Assembly: GCA_020639255.1 (NCBI GenBank)
Contig: JACKGZ010000009.1
Span: forward strand, 1 to 62,401
Direction: 5' to 3'
DNA: 62,401 bases
Origin: Phycisphaera sp.
GTDB taxonomy: Bacteria; Planctomycetota; Phycisphaerae; Phycisphaerales; UBA1924
Shown: piece after piece, positions 46,788 to 56,049 of the stretch
Layout: each line of letters begins with the position of its first letter
How positions within the stretch are numbered: position 1 is the first letter of the stretch
Notes under the pieces: model-generated
Databases searched by the model: none
The model's input: only the letters and a program-made list of their open reading frames with translations
What the model was told of the DNA's origin: nothing
Position numbers and translations under genes: made by a program

Positions 46788-48794
46788 TCAAGACTCGTCC
46801 GTCGCCTGCAAACGGGCCACCACGGAGAAATCCTCGAGGGTCGAGGTGTCCTGGTTCACCTCGACCTCGCCGGCCGCGATCGAACGCAGGAGCCGGCGCA
46901 TGATCTTGCCCGATCGCGTCTTGGGAAGCGAATCCGTGAATCGGATCATGTCCGGCTTGGCGATCGCTCCGATCTGCTCGCCGATGTGCGCACGGAGCTT
47001 GTCGCGGAGGTCGTCGCTCGCCTCGTAGCCCGTGGCGAGCGTGCAGAAGGCCGCGATGCCCGTGCCCTTGATCTCGTGGGGCATGCCCACGACCGCCGCC
47101 TCGACGACGGCCTCGTGCGCGACCAGTGCGCTCTCGACCTCCATCGTGCCGAGCCGATGGCCCGAGACATTGATGACGTCGTCGATGCGCCCCATGATCC
47201 AGAAATAGCCGTGCTCGTCGCGTCGCGCGCCGTCGCCGGCGGTGTAGACGGGCTTGCCGTCGATCTTGACCGTGCTCCAGTACGTGTCGATGAAGCGCTG
47301 CCTGTCGCCGTAGACGCCGCGGAGCATCCCGGGCCAGGGCTTGCGCACAACAAGCAAGCCGCCATGGTTCGCGGGGACTTCCTTGCCCTCCTGATCCACG
47401 ACCGCGGCATCAACGCCGAAGAACGGCAGCGTGCACGAGCCTGGCTTGGTCGGGGTCGCGCCGGGCAGCGGCGTGATCATGTGCCCGCCCGTCTCGGTCT
47501 GCCAGTACGTATCGACGATCGGGCACTCGCCGCCGCCAACGACGTTGTGGTACCACATCCACGCCTCCGGGTTGATCGGCTCGCCCACGGTGCCGAGCAC
47601 CTGCAGGCTCGAGAGGTCGTGCTTGGTGACATGCTCGTCGCCCCACTTCATGAACGCGCGGATTGCGGTGGGCGCGGTGTAGAACTGCGTCACCTTGTGG
47701 CGTTCGACGATGTCCCAGAACCGGTCGGCCTCCGGGTGGTTCGGCGCGCCCTCGTACATGAACGTGGGCACGCGGTTGGGCATGATGCCGTACACGATGT
47801 ACGAGTGCCCCGTGATCCAGCCGATGTCCGCCGTACACCAATACAGCTGCCCCTCGCCCGGCACGAGGTTGAAGACGTACTTCGCGCTCGTCGCGGTATA
47901 GACCATGTACCCGCCGACGGTGTGCTTGATGCCCTTGGGCTTGCCCGTCGAGCCCGACGTGTAGAGCAGGAACGCCATCTCCTCCGAATCCAGCGGCACG
48001 CACTCGCACTGGTCATCCACCTCGTGCACGAGATCATGCCACCAGTAGTCGCGTTCCTCGTGCCACTCGATGCCGTTCTTGCAACGCTGACGCACCACAA
48101 CCGCCGCCACCTTCTTCTTGGATTGCTTGAGGATCTCGATCGCATGATCGACGTTCTCCTTCAGCGGCACGACGTTCCCGCGGCGCCACGCGCCGTCGCA
48201 GGTCACGATGACCTTGCTCTTGGCGTCCTCGACGCGGTCGGCGATCGCCTGCGCGCTGAAGCCGCCGAAGATCACGCTGTGAGCCGCCCCGATGCGGGCG
48301 CACGCCAGGATCGCAATCGCCAGCTCCGGGATCATGCCCATGTAGATCGTGACGACGTCGCCGCGGTGCACCTCGAGCCCACGCAGCACGTTGGCGAACT
48401 TGGAAATTTCCTTCTGGAGCTCGGCGTAGGTGAAGCGTTTGACCTCCGGGCCGTCCTTGCCGACCGGCTCGCCCTCCCACACGAGCGCGACCTCGTCGCC
48501 GTAGCCGTCCCTGACGTGCTTGTCGACGCAGTTGTAGCAGAGGTTGGTCGTGCCGCCGACAAACCACTTGGCGTCCGGCGCCTCGAAGCTGACGACCTGC
48601 TTCCACTTGTGGAACCAGTGAAACCCGTCGGCGATCTCGCCCCAGAACGACTTCGGATCGTCGATCGATCTCTGATAGAGCTTCTTGTATTCGTCGAGCG
48701 AATCGATCAGCCACGGCGCACCGCTCGGCGCGGGCGGCTCGAACAGACGGCTCTCGTGAAGGATCGACTCGATGTTGCCTTCTGACTGACTCAC
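46788..48794 (-). CDS. acs: Acetyl-CoA synthetase
   Basis: 668 residues from GTG 48794 (GGGAGCC upstream), full length for AMP-forming Acs, which activates acetate to acetyl-CoA. Signatures: YTSGSTGKPKGIKHTVGGY for ATP binding, DTYWQTETGGHM, the adenylation/thioesterification hinge around RRDEHGYFWIMGRIDDVIN, VSGHRLGTMEVESALV and the catalytic/acetylation Lys in PKTRSGKIMRRLLR. No kinase or acetylase regulatory gene lies beside it. The coding region gives a very long antisense frame (46521-48785) that I treat as a composition shadow. Confidence 0.97.
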   Translation of the reverse strand: MSQSEGNIESILHESRLFEPPAPSGAPWLIDSLDEYKKLYQRSIDDPKSFWGEIADGFHWFHKWKQVVSFEAPDAKWFVGGTTNLCYNCVDKHVRDGYGDEVALVWEGEPVGKDGPEVKRFTYAELQKEISKFANVLRGLEVHRGDVVTIYMGMIPELAIAILACARIGAAHSVIFGGFSAQAIADRVEDAKSKVIVTCDGAWRRGNVVPLKENVDHAIEILKQSKKKVAAVVVRQRCKNGIEWHEERDYWWHDLVHEVDDQCECVPLDSEEMAFLLYTSGSTGKPKGIKHTVGGYMVYTATSAKYVFNLVPGEGQLYWCTADIGWITGHSYIVYGIMPNRVPTFMYEGAPNHPEADRFWDIVERHKVTQFYTAPTAIRAFMKWGDEHVTKHDLSSLQVLGTVGEPINPEAWMWYHNVVGGGECPIVDTYWQTETGGHMITPLPGATPTKPGSCTLPFFGVDAAVVDQEGKEVPANHGGLLVVRKPWPGMLRGVYGDRQRFIDTYWSTVKIDGKPVYTAGDGARRDEHGYFWIMGRIDDVINVSGHRLGTMEVESALVAHEAVVEAAVVGMPHEIKGTGIAAFCTLATGYEASDDLRDKLRAHIGEQIGAIAKPDMIRFTDSLPKTRSGKIMRRLLRSIAAGEVEVNQDTSTLEDFSVVARLQATDES

Positions 48795-48840
48795 GCGCTG
48801 GCTCCCTGATCGCCGGCCTCCCCGGCGCTGTGTGTCACAG

Positions 48841-48879
48841 TATAAAGAAACGCCGACCCCTCAGCAGAGAAGTCGGCGT
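48841..48879 (-). terminator. Terminator of the pil operon
   Basis: Eight-base stem ACGCCGAC / GTCGGCGT (48850-48857 with 48872-48879) followed on the minus strand by TTCTTTATA. It lies after the stop of the GspE/PilB gene at 48906. Confidence 0.6.
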
Positions 48880-48905
48880 GACGTGCAAATGTTGTCCTGA
48901 TCGGC

Positions 48906-51266
48906 CTAGTGCTCGGCCGTGACGCGCAGCACCTCGGCCACCGTTGTCGTACCCTCAGCGACCTTGGACATGCCGTCCTGGCGGAGACTGACCATCCCGC
49001 GCTCCAGGCAGAGCTGCCTGAACTCGGCCACGTTCGGGTTGCGGGCGATCACGTCGCGCATCTGGTCGTCGACCGTGAGCAGCTCGTAGATACCCACTCG
49101 TCCCGAGTAGCCGATCTGGCGGCACTTGTCGCAGCCGACCGGCTGGTAGATCTGCTGACCGATGATGCCCGACAGCTCGAGGAACTCGACCTGCTCCGGC
49201 GGCGGGTCGCGCAGATCCTTGCAGTGCACGCATAGCTTGCGCACCAGACGCTGGGCGAGCACCGCGTTTACGGCCGCGCCCACAAGGAACGGCTCAAGAC
49301 CGATGTTCACCAATCGCGTGAGCGAGCTGGGTGCATCGTTCGTGTGGAGTGTCGACAGCACCAGGTGGCCCGTGAGCGCAGCCTGGATCGCGATATGCGC
49401 GGTCTCATGGTCGCGGATCTCACCGACCATGATCACGTCCGGGTCCTGACGCAGCAGAGCACGGAGCACGCGCGAGAAGGTCATACCAATCTTCTCGTGC
49501 GTCTGCGTCTGTGTGATGCCGTCGAGGTGATACTCGATCGGGTCTTCACACGTCGAGATGTTCAGCTTGTTCTTGTCGAGCTGGCGGATCGACGAATAAA
49601 GTGTTGTCGTCTTACCCGAACCGGTCGGACCGGTGACAAGCACGATGCCGTGCGCCTGCTTGACCTGGTTCCGCCAGATCTCAAGTGTCGATTCCTCAAA
49701 GCCGAGGTCTTCGAGCTTCACATTGATCGACTTCGTATCGAGGATACGCATCACGATCTTCTCGCCGACCGCGGCTGGGAGCGTCGATACACGCAGGTCG
49801 AGCTTGCGTCCCTGCACCGTGCACCGGATGCGGCCGTCCTGCGGGATGCGGCGCTCGGAGATGTCGAGATTCGCCATGATCTTGATGCGGCTCGTGATCG
49901 CCGCAGCCATCGACGCAGGCGGGTTCATCGCTTCGAACAGCACGCCGTCGACGCGCAGCCGCACCTTGAGCTTCTTCTCCTGAGGCTCGATGTGGATATC
50001 GCTCGCCCCCTCGCGAACCGCGGTCTGGATAATGTAGTTCACGTAGCGGATGACCGGGCTCTCGCCGGCCTGCTGCTCGAGATCAACCGTCTGGTCGGCG
50101 GCCTTCTCGACCTCCACGTCCATCTCGTCGACATCCTCAAGAATGTCGTTGAGGTCGACTTCCTGGTCGTGCTTCTCGTGCTCGCCAGCGCCTGCGACTT
50201 CAAGGGCCGCCTTGATGTCCATCGATGTCGTCAGCACCAGCTTGGGTGTCGAACAACCCAACCGCTGCTTGATCTCATCGAGTTCGAACGCGGCATCGGG
50301 ACGCGTCGCCGCAATCACGACACGCGAACCCTCCATGCGAAGCGGCAGAACTTTCTTCTCGGCGCAGTACGGCACGCCCAGGCGCTGCAGCATCTTGCCG
50401 TCAAAGCCGCCCTCGAAACCCTTCTCGAGATCGACACGCTCAAAGCCGAGCCCCTGATGCTCGGCGACTGCGGCCTGCACGCTCGCCTCATCCACGCCCT
50501 GTTCGATGAGAATCTCGCCGAGCGATTTCCCCGGCGTCTGACTCATGACCTTCTCGGCTGAGAGAATCATCTCCTTGCTCGCGGTACCCCGCTCGGCAAG
50601 GACATCGCCAAGACTCTTGTTTACGTGACCGAGCACTTTATTGTCCGGCACGAACAGGTCGCTCATGCCCTTGGCGCTCGCGAATCCAGTGCCGACGCTT
50701 ACAACGCCGTCGCTCCCCGACGACGGCTTCTTCGCGGGCTCCGGCTTGTTCTTCTGTTCGGTTGCTGCCTGCTCCGGCTCGGCATCCTGCTCGTTGACCG
50801 ATGCATCAGCTCGCTCAACGGAGCCCTTGCGAGCCATCGGACGAGCGAGATTCATCTCCTCGAATCCCTGCTTGCCGATCTTGAAGACCGGCGCGTGCAG
50901 GCCGCTCTCGGGATGCTTCGGCGCAGATGGTTCTGGCTCATCGAGATCCGCGTCCGGAGTGATCGTCCCGAACACGGCATCACGATCCTGCTCGGCAGAC
51001 GATTCGAACTCGGCATCCTCGTCGTGATCCAGATCGGCATCATCTCGGAAGGTGTCCGACGACAAGATCTCCGCATCGTCCTCTGCCGAATCGTTCACCG
51101 CCTCATCGGGCTCGATGGTCTGGAATCCGGCAGGATCACGAGCGGCTTCCTGGTCGCCCTTCGGCTCGGGTTCCGGCTCGGATGATCGCGGTGCAGGCTT
51201 CTCGCCTGATCCTTGCTCCAGGCGTGCGATGCGGGCGAGAATGTCGTCGATGCTGCCGTGGGACAC
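48906..51266 (-). CDS. pilB: Type IV pilus/type II secretion assembly ATPase (PilB/GspE)
   Basis: 786 residues from GTG 51266 (AGGAGTGAG upstream). Residues 1-170 are a low-complexity acidic extension. Around 205-340 is an MshEN/GspE-N domain (ILIEQGVDEASVQAAVAEHQ), often the c-di-GMP or partner-binding module. The motor follows: Walker A GPTGSGKTTTLYSSI at about 545, Asp box, Walker B VIMVGEIRD at about 607, His box STLHTND, and the zinc ribbon CVHC (about 679) with CDKC (about 711). It powers pilin polymerisation. It is the last gene of a five-gene operon starting with pilM. Confidence 0.93.
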   Translation of the reverse strand: MSHGSIDDILARIARLEQGSGEKPAPRSSEPEPEPKGDQEAARDPAGFQTIEPDEAVNDSAEDDAEILSSDTFRDDADLDHDEDAEFESSAEQDRDAVFGTITPDADLDEPEPSAPKHPESGLHAPVFKIGKQGFEEMNLARPMARKGSVERADASVNEQDAEPEQAATEQKNKPEPAKKPSSGSDGVVSVGTGFASAKGMSDLFVPDNKVLGHVNKSLGDVLAERGTASKEMILSAEKVMSQTPGKSLGEILIEQGVDEASVQAAVAEHQGLGFERVDLEKGFEGGFDGKMLQRLGVPYCAEKKVLPLRMEGSRVVIAATRPDAAFELDEIKQRLGCSTPKLVLTTSMDIKAALEVAGAGEHEKHDQEVDLNDILEDVDEMDVEVEKAADQTVDLEQQAGESPVIRYVNYIIQTAVREGASDIHIEPQEKKLKVRLRVDGVLFEAMNPPASMAAAITSRIKIMANLDISERRIPQDGRIRCTVQGRKLDLRVSTLPAAVGEKIVMRILDTKSINVKLEDLGFEESTLEIWRNQVKQAHGIVLVTGPTGSGKTTTLYSSIRQLDKNKLNISTCEDPIEYHLDGITQTQTHEKIGMTFSRVLRALLRQDPDVIMVGEIRDHETAHIAIQAALTGHLVLSTLHTNDAPSSLTRLVNIGLEPFLVGAAVNAVLAQRLVRKLCVHCKDLRDPPPEQVEFLELSGIIGQQIYQPVGCDKCRQIGYSGRVGIYELLTVDDQMRDVIARNPNVAEFRQLCLERGMVSLRQDGMSKVAEGTTTVAEVLRVTAEH

Positions 51267-51315
51267 TGGCTCACTCCTGCTGGCCCGCCGAACGTCGCCT
51301 TCTCTCTCCGGAAGG

Positions 51316-51999
51316 TCAGTTGCTGTCGAGTTCGATGATGTAAGTCACACCGTCAGCTCCGAGCGAAACAGAACGGTCTTCGATCGAAAGCAGGATGAAC
51401 TCCGACTCCACCGAATCGCCGACCCGATACGTCTTGCCGTTGATCCGCGCGAGCGACACGCGGCCCTTGAGTACCGTGTTCAGCTCGAGGCTCGCAGCCA
51501 GACGATCGAGCTCCGCCTGCCGGATCTCCTCGGGAGTCGGGCCCTTGGGCTTCTCGGGGCCCTTGTTCGCCACCTCGGTGACGGGTTCCTCGTCTTCGCC
51601 GGTCAGCCCGGCCATCGCAAAGGGATTCTTTGTGATCTCGTCGGCCGGCACCTGCACCGGATCTTCCGAGAGCTCGAGATTGAACATGACTTCGCGCTGA
51701 CGCTTCACGTCGTTGCTCGCGGCCTTCTCGTCAACCTCGTAATCGATCTTGACGTCCTTGCCCTCGGCGAGCTCAACACCGATCCCTTGGCCCCGCATGA
51801 ACCAGAGCAACCCGGCACTCACCGCGAGCACAAAACCCACGATCATGTACTGACGCGATGACGAGCTCTTCTCGGAGACGACCGGACCCTCGGCCGCGGC
51901 CGTAGCTTCGAGCTGAAGCTGGCGGAACGTCGGCGAGATCGACTTCTCCTCGCCGAAATCCTCGGCAAATTTGCTGTTCTCCATGTCCGTCGGCATCAT
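51316..51999 (-). CDS. PilP/GspC-like inner-membrane pilus protein
   Basis: 227 residues: cytoplasmic start, one membrane helix (YMIVGFVLAVSAGLLWFM, about 50-68), a disordered stretch rich in Glu and Pro, and a small C-terminal beta domain (about 165-227; LNTVLKGRVSLARINGKTY and SVSLGADGVTYIIELDSN). This domain matches the PilP/GspC homology region that contacts the secretin. Start overlaps pilO by 4 bases. Unlike canonical PilP it has a membrane helix instead of a lipobox, so GspC-like is the closer topology. Confidence 0.75.
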   Translation of the reverse strand: MMPTDMENSKFAEDFGEEKSISPTFRQLQLEATAAAEGPVVSEKSSSSRQYMIVGFVLAVSAGLLWFMRGQGIGVELAEGKDVKIDYEVDEKAASNDVKRQREVMFNLELSEDPVQVPADEITKNPFAMAGLTGEDEEPVTEVANKGPEKPKGPTPEEIRQAELDRLAASLELNTVLKGRVSLARINGKTYRVGDSVESEFILLSIEDRSVSLGADGVTYIIELDSN

Positions 52000-52541
52000 G
52001 ATGACTGCTCCTCGCCTTCGAAGTAGATGCTCAGCGTGAACGTGGCCTCAAGGTGGCCGTCATGGTCACGCGAGCGCAAGACTTCCATGTTCGGAATCCG
52101 GGTGATACGCGGCATCTGCTCCAGAGCCAGCAGGAAGTCGTAGAACCCGTTGAATTCACCCTTGAGCGTCATCGTGATGGGCTGCTCCCAGTACAACGAC
52201 CCACGCACCGGCACGCCCGAGGTCATGCCCGGCTGCTCCAGACCCGACTCGAGCGCCAGGCGTGACACCTCACGCACGATCGAGCCGATCTCCTTGCCCG
52301 TCGGCAGACGCTCCTCGATCGCGGCGATACCCTGGGCGATCTCTTCGTTCGCGTCTTCGAGCGTGTCGCTCCGGCTCGTGGCGACCTGGAGCTTCTCCAG
52401 CATCGCACGCTTGTGCTCGATCTCACGCTCGGCCTGTTCGATCTCTTCGTTCTGCGGCCGGAAGACGAGCCAGTAGCTCGACAGCGGCATCGCCAGAAGG
52501 ATCGCCAGCAGGACAAATTCTCGGATACCAAATCGCATCAC
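51996..52541 (-). CDS. pilO: Type IV pilus platform protein PilO
   Basis: 181 residues: one membrane helix (FVLLAILLAMPLSSYWLVF, about 8-26), a coiled coil (about 30-75; EEIEQAEREIEHKRAMLEKL) and the PilO ferredoxin-like domain ending MTLKGEFNGFYDFLLALEQM. Normal length. It starts by ATGA overlap with pilN and overlaps the PilP-like gene in the same way, so the platform subunits are made stoichiometrically. Confidence 0.88.
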   Translation of the reverse strand: MMRFGIREFVLLAILLAMPLSSYWLVFRPQNEEIEQAEREIEHKRAMLEKLQVATSRSDTLEDANEEIAQGIAAIEERLPTGKEIGSIVREVSRLALESGLEQPGMTSGVPVRGSLYWEQPITMTLKGEFNGFYDFLLALEQMPRITRIPNMEVLRSRDHDGHLEATFTLSIYFEGEEQSS

Positions 52542-53848
52542 TCGTCCCCTTGGTCGTCGCCGGCTGCCGGCGCGGGCTCGTCGCCCTCGTTGCTGTCGTC
52601 GTCACCGGTTGTGGATGTCTCATCCCCGTCGCCCGCGTCGCCGGCCGAATCATCACCGGTCACGGGCTGCGTGAACCACATGGGCTTGGTCGCGGGCTCA
52701 CCCGTCGGTGCAGGCTCAGACTCTTCTGCCGCCGGATCACCGGCCGGGAGCATGTCCTCGTCCTCGATCGAAGGGCTCTGCGCGTCCTGCGCCGCCTTCT
52801 CCGAACGAACCCGCTCACCCGTGCGTGCCGCGGCACCCATCAGGTCAAACAGTCCGCTCGGCGAACTCCACTTCGACTCGCTCGCACTCGGCCCGAAGAC
52901 CGGTGCCTCGAAGAAGCCTGAAACACTCGGCATCGATCCGAGATTGATCTCAACCTCACCGGCCTCGCCGGCCTCTTCACCCTCGACGCCTTCCTTCTGA
53001 ATCGGCTTGCTCGGTGGCAGGAACACCGGTGTCTGAGGCACGATGTGCTCGGGCGAGGGGATATCCGGGATGGCCAGCGGCTCGATCGGCTTGACCAGGC
53101 CGCGAGCGTCTGCACCGGTGCGGATCAGCGCGCCGAGCTCGAAGCTGCGGAGCAGCACGCCGTCGATCTTCGATTCCTTGATGAACTTGAGCTCAACGCC
53201 GTCGAGCAGCTCACACGCACGAAGGCTCTCGATGTAGTCGGCGATGTCGTCGTTCTCGAGACCCACGCCCACGATCCGCAGCCGCTGAGTGAATTGCGGG
53301 ATATAGACCGTGCTCTCGGCCTCTTCCTTGTCCTTTGACTTGCTCTTGCTCTTCGTCGACTTGCTCTTCGAGCTCGAAGTGCCGGTCGAGCCGCTGAGCG
53401 TCCGTACACCGCTCGAACGCGAGCTGCCGCGGGCGACCTTCACCTCGTCACTCATGAGCTCGAACTCGGTCAGCGTCAGGTTCTCGGGCATCCGGCGCAC
53501 GAGCTCGGCAAACAAGACCGACCTCGGCACACGCTCGACGAGCGCCGAGGTCACCTCGGCCTTCGTGATCATGTCCGACCGCTGCTTCTCGAGCTCCTTG
53601 AGCCCCTCGATCTTCTCCGCCTCGCGGACGTACATCGCATTGACCGAGCGCTGCTCGTCGCGCACGCTCATCCACTTGCGATTCGTCGCGAAGAACGCCC
53701 CCACCACGGCGAGCATCATCACCCCGAAGAGCGTCAGGCTCAGCATGTTGGCGCGGCGCTCCCCCTTGGACTTCACATAGTCTTCAGGCAGGAAGCTGTC
53801 CTGCTTCAACGCATTCATCAGCGGCTTGGTGACGTCGCTCTCGCTCAT
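52538..53848 (-). CDS. pilN: PilN-like pilus platform protein with C-terminal extension
   Basis: 436 residues. The N-terminal half is PilN-like: cytoplasmic start, membrane helix (about 36-54; LSLTLFGVMMLAVVGAFFA), coiled coil, then a domain with PENLTLTEFELMSD. A Ser/Lys-rich linker (SSSKSKSTKSKSKSKD, about 175-190) precedes the second strand-rich part (QRLRIVGVGLENDDIADYIE). The last 180 residues are an acidic Pro/Ala/Asp-rich extension not seen in standard PilN. ATGA overlap with pilO. Confidence 0.82.
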   Translation of the reverse strand: MSESDVTKPLMNALKQDSFLPEDYVKSKGERRANMLSLTLFGVMMLAVVGAFFATNRKWMSVRDEQRSVNAMYVREAEKIEGLKELEKQRSDMITKAEVTSALVERVPRSVLFAELVRRMPENLTLTEFELMSDEVKVARGSSRSSGVRTLSGSTGTSSSKSKSTKSKSKSKDKEEAESTVYIPQFTQRLRIVGVGLENDDIADYIESLRACELLDGVELKFIKESKIDGVLLRSFELGALIRTGADARGLVKPIEPLAIPDIPSPEHIVPQTPVFLPPSKPIQKEGVEGEEAGEAGEVEINLGSMPSVSGFFEAPVFGPSASESKWSSPSGLFDLMGAAARTGERVRSEKAAQDAQSPSIEDEDMLPAGDPAAEESEPAPTGEPATKPMWFTQPVTGDDSAGDAGDGDETSTTGDDDSNEGDEPAPAAGDDQGDE

Positions 53849-53885
53849 GGGAAACCCCCGGGCTCTGAACCCGCTCGAACTCCTG

Positions 53886-55064
53886 CTATAGATCCGTCGG
53901 GCACATCGAAAGCCCGAGAGCCGCCGCGAATCCCGGCAACGGCCCGCTCATATCAACTCCCTGAGCAGGCTCCTTGCCGCTCTTCTGAATCGCGCCCATC
54001 GGGTCGCCTGTCTGCACAGCCACTCGCACTGCGCTCGCCAACCGTCGGCAGAGGCCGAGGTTTGCCGATTCCCCGCCCGTAAAAACCGCCCGCTCGACGG
54101 GCTGATTCGGGAAGAGATTTCGGTGGTAGCGGATGCACATGCCCACCTCGTCGCTCAGGATCTCGAAGGCCTCCTTCAGATCCGGCATAACGCTTGGTGT
54201 CTTTTTCGTGTTCGTCGTGGTGCTGTTTGCCGCACCGTTCAGCGATCCGAGCGACATCATGGGTGCGCGCTGCACACCCGTGTAGTCCGCGTCGTTCCGC
54301 CTCGCCTCGTGAGCCCGGTGCTCGCTGACTTTCCAGCGGGCCGCCAGCGACTTGTCGAGCGCCCGGCCGCCGAAGTCGAACGACCTCGCAAACATCAACC
54401 GGCCCCCGCGTGCGATGAATGCCTTCGTCGTACCGAAGCCGAGATCGAGATAGAGCGTGGTCTTGTCCTCGGGTGCCGCGCCGATCGCGTTGAATCCCGC
54501 GAGCGCCGCTCCGAACTCCGGGTGCATCCCAACGGGTTCGAGCTTGGCAGCCACCATCGAACGCATCAGCAGGTCCACGGTCGAACGCGCCGCAGCCATG
54601 CCGATCACTTCGACCTTATTCTGCTCCGCACCGACAAGCCCAACGACGTTGTGCCGGAGCACGAGCATCGACGGATCCACGCCCAGCTGCGATGCCAGGG
54701 CGATCTTCGTGCCGGATTCGATCGCGTGCGCATCACCCTTTGGCACCTGGATGTGCTTGCAGAACGTCAGCGACACCGGGAGCAGACACACCGCTCGCTT
54801 GCCCTTGAACCCCGCGCTGCGGATCAGCTGGGGCAACTGCTGCGTCTGAAAGCTAATCCGGCTGGCCGCGTCGTCGAACAACTCTTCCGGCGTGTCCAGA
54901 CTCGCCAACGCCACGAGCGCGGGCGTTTCCGAGCCGGTCACCTGAAGAATCTTGAGCGCGCTGGTCCCGAAGTCGATCGCGATCGGTCTCGGCTGACGCG
55001 TGGGCGCAGCGACACCTTCCTTGTGCTTCATCTGCAAGATTGATGAGAGCGACGCACGCGCCAT
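53886..55064 (-). CDS. pilM: Type IV pilus actin-like ATPase PilM
   Basis: 392 residues from ATG 55064; ATG at 55031 is an alternative and neither has a strong ribosome site. Actin-like nucleotide-binding motifs: phosphate-1 AIDFGTSALKILQV (about 30), phosphate-2 LYLDLGFGTTKAFIARGG, adenosine loop AVFTGGESANLGLCRRL. First gene of the operon pilM-pilN-pilO-pilP-like-pilB, the usual order. PilM recruits PilN at the cytoplasmic face. A second, longer PilM-like protein lies at 17799-19874. Confidence 0.9.
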   Translation of the reverse strand: MARASLSSILQMKHKEGVAAPTRQPRPIAIDFGTSALKILQVTGSETPALVALASLDTPEELFDDAASRISFQTQQLPQLIRSAGFKGKRAVCLLPVSLTFCKHIQVPKGDAHAIESGTKIALASQLGVDPSMLVLRHNVVGLVGAEQNKVEVIGMAAARSTVDLLMRSMVAAKLEPVGMHPEFGAALAGFNAIGAAPEDKTTLYLDLGFGTTKAFIARGGRLMFARSFDFGGRALDKSLAARWKVSEHRAHEARRNDADYTGVQRAPMMSLGSLNGAANSTTTNTKKTPSVMPDLKEAFEILSDEVGMCIRYHRNLFPNQPVERAVFTGGESANLGLCRRLASAVRVAVQTGDPMGAIQKSGKEPAQGVDMSGPLPGFAAALGLSMCPTDL

Positions 55065-55246
55065 CGACGACCCCGGCCAGATCTCGGAGCGACAGCACGG
55101 ACACACGCCCGAAGCCCGTCGCCCAGTCACTCACCGAGGCTTATCGACCCGCAGTGCGGCCCTGTTGAGGTGAGCAGGATGGAACGGCGAGCCTCAAGGT
55201 CGCCCCCGTCGCGCCAGACCAACCCCACCCGTTTATGACGGTTCTC

Positions 55247-55936
55247 TCACCCGCTCAGCACGTCCGAGAGCGCCCGGGCCGTCTCACCGAGCACACGAAG
55301 CGAAAGTCCGATATCCCAAACCTGCTTCTCCCGGTCGCCTGTCGTGTTGCTGATCACCCGGATCTCGGCGGCTGGTACCCCCATCCGGTGACAGGTCAGC
55401 AGCACCGCCGCCCCCTCCATGCACTCCACGCCCGCCCCCGTCCGCCGACGAATCCGCGTCGCCAGCTCGTCCCGGCCGGAACAGGTCGAAACGGTCGCGA
55501 CGACCGATTCATGATCCACAACTCCCCGAATTCGGTTGATCAATTCTGGATCACCCTCAACTCCCTTCCCGTGATCATCCTGATACAGCGGGAAACCCAT
55601 CGATCGGCAATCGAGGAACCCGTTCGGGGTATCCACACCCTCGTCCGCGAAAACGGATCGGCTCGCAAGAACCCTGTCGCCGATCGAGAGTCCGCTGTCC
55701 GGAAGCGAACCACCCAGGCCCAAGCTGATGACCTGCAACGCGGGGTTTGTGGCCAAGGTCACGCCGACCGCCCCGGCCGCATTGGCTTTGCCGATACCGG
55801 TCCTCAGCAGCCACACCCCACCATCCAGCCGGGTGAGTTCCTCAGGATCCTCATCTGGGAAACCGAAGGCCGAGAGCACCGCTCTGGCCTCGGAATCGGC
55901 AGCAACGACGAGCATGGTGTCGATCTCTGTAGACAT
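55247..55936 (-). CDS. mqnB: Futalosine hydrolase
   Basis: 229 residues from ATG 55936 (GGAGAG at the right distance). Member of the purine nucleoside phosphorylase/MTAN superfamily: GIGKANAAGAVGVTLA, GLGGSLPDSGLSIGD, and the nucleoside-binding VECMEGAAVLLTC followed by IRVISNTTGDREKQVWDI. The last segment (SNTTGDR, then W) is the futalosine hydrolase type rather than MTA/SAH nucleosidase. It cleaves futalosine in the alternative menaquinone pathway, implying the organism makes menaquinone that way; no other mqn gene is in the window. Divergent from the HlyD-like gene. Confidence 0.82.
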   Translation of the reverse strand: MSTEIDTMLVVAADSEARAVLSAFGFPDEDPEELTRLDGGVWLLRTGIGKANAAGAVGVTLATNPALQVISLGLGGSLPDSGLSIGDRVLASRSVFADEGVDTPNGFLDCRSMGFPLYQDDHGKGVEGDPELINRIRGVVDHESVVATVSTCSGRDELATRIRRRTGAGVECMEGAAVLLTCHRMGVPAAEIRVISNTTGDREKQVWDIGLSLRVLGETARALSDVLSG

Positions 55937-56049
55937 CGTGTTCTCTCCGGCCATGTGCCAAAAGGCTGAACCCACCCCACGCGGGGAGGTATACAGATAA
56001 GGATCGACCGCCCGCCGTGCAAGGCGCGCCGACTCGCAGGAGCCAACCC

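Noticed and set aside
46521..48785. 754-residue frame antisense to acetyl-CoA synthetase
   Set aside because: High third-position GC of acs leaves the antisense frame open; the translation is Arg/Asp/His/Val-rich with no domain, and acs is unmistakable.
49344..50561. 405-residue frame antisense to the PilB/GspE gene
   Set aside because: Composition shadow of a highly conserved ATPase; no start signal or domain.
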